DNA from: UBA8444 sp964003875
Lineage (GTDB): Bacteria > Bacteroidota > Bacteroidia > Flavobacteriales > UBA7312
Direction of reading: 5' to 3'
NCBI GenBank assembly: GCA_964003875.1
Contig: CAXFLH010000072.1
Location: forward strand, 1-8,318
Length of the DNA: 8,318 nt
Every line of letters begins with the position of its first letter. Positions within the stretch are counted from its first letter, which is position 1. Both the position numbers and the translations under genes were made by a program. Shown here in pieces: positions 6,110 to 8,318 of this stretch. The notes under the pieces are model-generated. The model was not told the origin of the DNA. It made no database searches and saw only the letters and a program-made list of their open reading frames with translations.

Positions 6110-6535
6110 TTATTTAGCCTCAACGTAATCTCTACGAACGACAAATTTTGTTTTAATTGGTAATTTTTGAGCCGCTAATCTAAGTGCTTCTTGTGCTACC
6201 TCTTTAGAAACGCCTTCACATTCAAAAAGTACTCTACCAGGTCTAACAACTGCCGCCCAATATTCAGGAGCACCTTTACCTTTACCCATTCTTACCTCTG
6301 CAGGTTTAGATGTAACAGGTTTGTCTGGAAAAATACGTATCCAAACTTGCCCTTGTCTTTTCATATAACGAGTTACCGCAATACGAGCTGCTTCTATCTG
6401 ACGAGCAGTTATCCATGTTTCTTCCAATGCTTTTATACCGAAAGAACCAAACGATAATTGGTGCCCTCGCTGAGCAAAACCTTTCATTTTGCCCTTTTGC
6501 ATTTTTCTAAACTTTGTCTTCTTTGGCTGTAACAT
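6110..6535 (-). CDS. rplP: 50S ribosomal protein L16 (uL16)
   Basis: Late-assembling large-subunit protein near the A-site tRNA elbow and the peptidyl transferase centre. The protein has 141 residues, against 136 in E. coli. It starts MLQPKKTKFRKMQKGKMKG, the usual beginning, which fixes the start codon. Further landmarks are GIKALEETWITARQIEAAR near 33-51, the WIRIFPDKPVTSKP segment near 65-78, and VRMGKGKGAPEYW near 81-93. Arg82 aligns with E. coli Arg81, the residue hydroxylated by YcfD/RoxA in some bacteria. I cannot tell whether that modification happens here. The sequence before the start contains two TAA triplets and no Shine-Dalgarno run. The stop is followed at once by a second TAA. 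rpmC starts 9 bases after the stop. Confidence 0.98.
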   Translation of the reverse strand: MLQPKKTKFRKMQKGKMKGFAQRGHQLSFGSFGIKALEETWITARQIEAARIAVTRYMKRQGQVWIRIFPDKPVTSKPAEVRMGKGKGAPEYWAAVVRPGRVLFECEGVSKEVAQEALRLAAQKLPIKTKFVVRRDYVEAK

Positions 6536-6555
6536 ATCTTTATTACGCTTTTATC

Positions 6556-6566
6556 TTATCTAATTA
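6556..6566 (-). repeat. 11-base sequence TAATTAGATAA at the rpsC stop
   Basis: The rpsC stop codon and the 8 bases after it read TAATTAGATAA on the minus strand. The same 11 bases occur in the same place at the rpsN stop (4107-4117). They sit in the two longer gaps that precede rplP and rpsH, and are followed in both by A-rich sequence. In AT-rich DNA this may be chance. Confidence 0.35.
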
Positions 6567-7274
6567 CTTTCTTTTTCTTTTAAACTTACCTCCACCTTTT
6601 GGTCCGTTAGGCTTGTTGCCTAAACCAACATTTGGCGATAAATCACGTGCACCGTATACTTCACCTTTGCAAATCCACACCTTCACACCAATTCTTCCAT
6701 AAGTAGTGTGTGCTTCTTCCAAAGCATAGTCAATATCGGCTCTAAAAGTATGAAGAGGAGTTCTTCCGTCTTTAAACAATTCAGAACGTGCCATCTCTGC
6801 TCCATTTAAACGACCAGAAATTTTAACTTTAATTCCTTCAGCACCCATTCTCATAGTACTAGCAATTGCCATCTTAATAGCACGACGGAAAGAAATTCTT
6901 CCTTCAATTTGACGAGCAATACTAGCAGCAACAAGAGTAGCATCTAATTCAGGACGTTTGATTTCAAAGATGTTGATTTGAACTTCTTTCTTAGTAATTT
7001 TCTTAAGCTCTTCTCTCAATTTATCAACTTCTTGACCACCTTTACCGATAATAATACCTGGTCTAGCTGTGTGTATAGTGATAGTAACCATCTTAAGAGT
7101 TCTTTCAATAACAACCCTAGCTACACTTGCGTTAGAAAGTCTAACACCGATGTACTGACGAATCTTGCTATCTTCAGCAATTTTATCACCATAATTTCTT
7201 CCACCATACCAGTTAGAATCCCATCCTTTGATGTATCCTAATCTATTACCTATTGGATTTGTTTTTTGTCCCAT
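6564..7274 (-). CDS. rpsC: 30S ribosomal protein S3 (uS3)
   Basis: Small-subunit protein at the mRNA entry channel, where it forms part of the helicase activity with S4 and S5. The protein has 236 residues, close to the 233 of E. coli. It opens with the characteristic MGQKTNPIGNRLG. A type II KH domain spans about 38-106, with the GKGG loop at residues 77-80 (RPGIIIGKGG). The C-terminal S3 domain covers about 110-210, with MRMGAEGIKVKISGRLNGAEMAR as its landmark near 141-163 and GVKVWICKGEVYG near 196-208. The tail is strongly basic (GGGKFKRKRK). The start overlaps the rplV stop by one base. The 28-base gap that follows, before rplP, is the longest spacing in this window. Confidence 0.98.
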   Translation of the reverse strand: MGQKTNPIGNRLGYIKGWDSNWYGGRNYGDKIAEDSKIRQYIGVRLSNASVARVVIERTLKMVTITIHTARPGIIIGKGGQEVDKLREELKKITKKEVQINIFEIKRPELDATLVAASIARQIEGRISFRRAIKMAIASTMRMGAEGIKVKISGRLNGAEMARSELFKDGRTPLHTFRADIDYALEEAHTTYGRIGVKVWICKGEVYGARDLSPNVGLGNKPNGPKGGGKFKRKRK

Positions 7275-7687
7275 TATGAATCTTGGTTTTCTTGTGTTCT
7301 ACTACCTAATACTATTGTTACGTGATTAGATCTTTTTCTAATTCTGTGAGCTCTACCTTGAGGAGCTGGTTGAATACGCTTTAGCATTCTACCACTATCC
7401 ACAGTTATTTCTTTAACATATAAGTTGCTACTCTCAATGTTAGAACCTTCATTTTTAGATTCCCAATTAGCAATAGCAGAAAGCAACAATTTTTCTAATC
7501 TAACTGAAGCTTCTTTTGCATTGAATTTCAAAATATTGAGTGCTTTTTCAACATCTTCTCCTCTAATAATATCAGCTACTAATCTCATCTTTCTTGGAGA
7601 TGTAGGACAATTATTAAGTTTTGCAAAGGCTACATTTTTACGAGCCTCTTTTAATGCTTCAGCAGTATTTCTTTTTCTAACTCCCAT
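7274..7687 (-). CDS. rplV: 50S ribosomal protein L22 (uL22)
   Basis: Lines the polypeptide exit tunnel and binds several 23S rRNA domains. The protein has 137 residues, against 110 in E. coli. The core begins around residue 27 with TSPRKMRLVADIIRG (29-43), followed by LLLSAIANWESKN near 67-79. The long beta-hairpin that reaches into the tunnel is at about 98-120, with the pattern GRMLKRIQPAPQGRAHRIRK. The extra length is mostly an N-terminal segment of roughly 17 residues rich in Arg, Lys and Ala, plus a short polar tail (TQENQDS). I believe such an extension is usual in Bacteroidota, but I could not check this. The stop codon shares one base with the rpsC start (TAATG), which favours translational coupling. 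No loop insertion or deletion of the kind seen in macrolide resistance is obvious. Confidence 0.97.
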   Translation of the reverse strand: MGVRKRNTAEALKEARKNVAFAKLNNCPTSPRKMRLVADIIRGEDVEKALNILKFNAKEASVRLEKLLLSAIANWESKNEGSNIESSNLYVKEITVDSGRMLKRIQPAPQGRAHRIRKRSNHVTIVLGSRTQENQDS

Positions 7688-7693
7688 TTGTTA

Positions 7694-7963
7694 TTATTTT
7701 TTCTTGTTACCACCGTGACCTCTAAAGGTACGAGTTGGAGAAAATTCGCCTAATTTGTGACCTACCATATTTTCAGTAATGAAAACAGGTATAAATTGTC
7801 TACCATTATGAACCGCAATAGTTTGTCCAACAAAATCTGGTGAAATCATAGAGGCACGAGACCACGTTTTGATGACGTTGTTTTTACCAGAAGCAATGTT
7901 ACTTTCAACTTTCTTTTGAAGTTTAAAGTGTATAAATGGACCTTTCTTTAATGATCTAGCCAT
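7694..7963 (-). CDS. rpsS: 30S ribosomal protein S19 (uS19)
   Basis: Small-subunit head protein that pairs with S13 and lies near the A-site tRNA and bridge contacts. The protein has 89 residues, against 92 in E. coli. Diagnostic segments run in family order: MARSLKKGPF at the N terminus, TWSRASMISPDFVGQTIAVHNG at about residues 33-54 (quoted here only as a landmark for position), FIPVFITENMVGHKLGEFSPTR near 57-78, and the basic tail RGHGGNKKK. The start is supported by the universal MARSLKKGPF beginning and by its position 9 bases after rplB. The region before the ATG is TAATAAATT, with no Shine-Dalgarno sequence. The stop is doubled (TAATAA), and rplV begins 6 bases after the first stop codon. 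Position between rplB and rplV is the usual one. Confidence 0.98.
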   Translation of the reverse strand: MARSLKKGPFIHFKLQKKVESNIASGKNNVIKTWSRASMISPDFVGQTIAVHNGRQFIPVFITENMVGHKLGEFSPTRTFRGHGGNKKK

Positions 7964-7972
7964 AATTTATTA

Positions 7973-8318
7973 TTATTTCTTACGTCTTTCGACAATGTAT
8001 ATGTTAGAATTATTCTTTTTAGCACGTGTCTTGTATCCTTTGGCAGGTATACCGTTTCTTGATCTTGGATGACCACCTGATGCTCTACCTTCACCACCAC
8101 CCATTGGATGATCGACAGGGTTCATCGCTACTGGTCTAGTTCTTGGTCTTCTACCCAACCAACGGCTACGACCTGCTTTACCAGAGTTCTGCAAAGAGTG
8201 CTCTGAGTTTGATACCGTACCAATTGTTGCTAAGCATGTTTGTAAAATCATTCTTACTTCACCTGAAGCTAATTTTACTATGGCATTCTTTCCATCACGA
8301 GCCATTAACTGAGCATAA
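7973..8318 (-). CDS. rplB: 50S ribosomal protein L2 (uL2), C-terminal part, cut by window edge
   Basis: Core protein of the large subunit, needed for subunit association and close to the peptidyl transferase centre. Only the last 114 residues are visible. The frame stays open through the window end (Y-A-Q-L before the Met at 8305), and this Met is internal, matching the AYAQL-ARDGK stretch of L2, so it is not the start. Full-length L2 is about 273 residues, so roughly the first 160 lie outside. Visible hallmarks are SGKAGRSRWLGRRPRTRP, then MNPVDHPMGGGEGR, whose first His corresponds to E. coli His229, and the basic tail ending IVERRKK. The stop is followed in frame by two more TAA codons. 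rpsS begins 9 bases downstream. The tail and the DHPM form resemble Bacteroidota L2. Identity is secure. Confidence 0.98.
   Translation of the reverse strand, partial: YAQLMARDGKNAIVKLASGEVRMILQTCLATIGTVSNSEHSLQNSGKAGRSRWLGRRPRTRPVAMNPVDHPMGGGEGRASGGHPRSRNGIPAKGYKTRAKKNNSNIYIVERRKK

Noticed and set aside
6191..6457. Plus-strand open frame of 88 codons over rplP
   Set aside because: It is fully antisense to L16, and its composition (many Phe, Ser, Thr, Arg) is what the reverse of an AT-rich basic protein gene gives.
6978..7241. Plus-strand open frame of 87 codons over rpsC
   Set aside because: It is antisense to the S3 KH-domain region, with a low-complexity Asn/Ser/Phe-rich product.
7425..7718. 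Plus-strand open frame over rplV, 97 codons, with hydrophobic stretches
   Set aside because: The hydrophobic segments arise from antisense reading of Lys, Glu and Asn codons in rplV; no known family is evident.
8303..8305. The Met at 8305 as the start of a short 110-residue gene
   Set aside because: The reading frame continues upstream to the window edge, and the residues before the Met match the L2 interior, so this is the C-terminal part of rplB.
1..8318. A hidden undescribed system within the window
   Set aside because: All but short gaps of 28 bases or less is accounted for by conserved ribosomal protein, secY and map genes in standard order, leaving no space for another gene set.

Overview
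This window is a continuous piece of the bacterial S10-spc ribosomal protein operon. Every gene is read on the minus strand, so transcription enters at the high-coordinate end and leaves at position 1. In transcription order it holds the C-terminal part of rplB, then rpsS, rplV, rpsC, rplP, rpmC, rpsQ, rplN, rplX, rplE, rpsN, rpsH, rplF, rplR, rpsE, rpmD, rplO, secY, and the first 61 codons of map. Seventeen genes are complete and two are cut by the window edges. No gene looks broken, frameshifted or transferred in.

The DNA is AT-rich. The protein details suggest a member of Bacteroidota, probably Flavobacteriales-like. These details are the VDHPMGGGEGR and IVERRKK forms of L2, an 89-residue S14 of the cysteine-poor type, an L22 with an extended N terminus, an L29 with the VSPLENP motif, and start codons preceded by A/T-rich sequence rather than Shine-Dalgarno sequences. 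The phylum is inferred from remembered family features, not from a database search, and the family and genus are open.

Layout: 8318-6564 is the end of the S10 part (L2, S19, L22, S3). 6535-5639 continues with L16, L29 and S17. 5637-1591 is the spc part (L14, L24, L5, S14, S8, L6, L18, S5, L30, L15). 1581-196 is the SecY translocon gene, and 185-1 begins methionine aminopeptidase. The longest gap between genes is 28 bases (rpsC-rplP), and two junctions overlap by one base as TAATG (rplV-rpsC and rplX-rplE). No terminator, tRNA, rRNA, mobile element or CRISPR array is visible, and there is no gene-free stretch near 300 bases. The promoter and leader lie upstream, beyond position 8318.

The products work together. 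The ribosomal proteins build both subunits, SecY receives nascent membrane and secreted proteins at the ribosome exit, and Map removes the initiator methionine from new chains. I found no undescribed biological system here. The points worth a second look are small: one isolated strong Shine-Dalgarno-like run before rplE, frequent tandem TAA stops, an 11-base sequence repeated at two stop codons, and map placed directly after secY.
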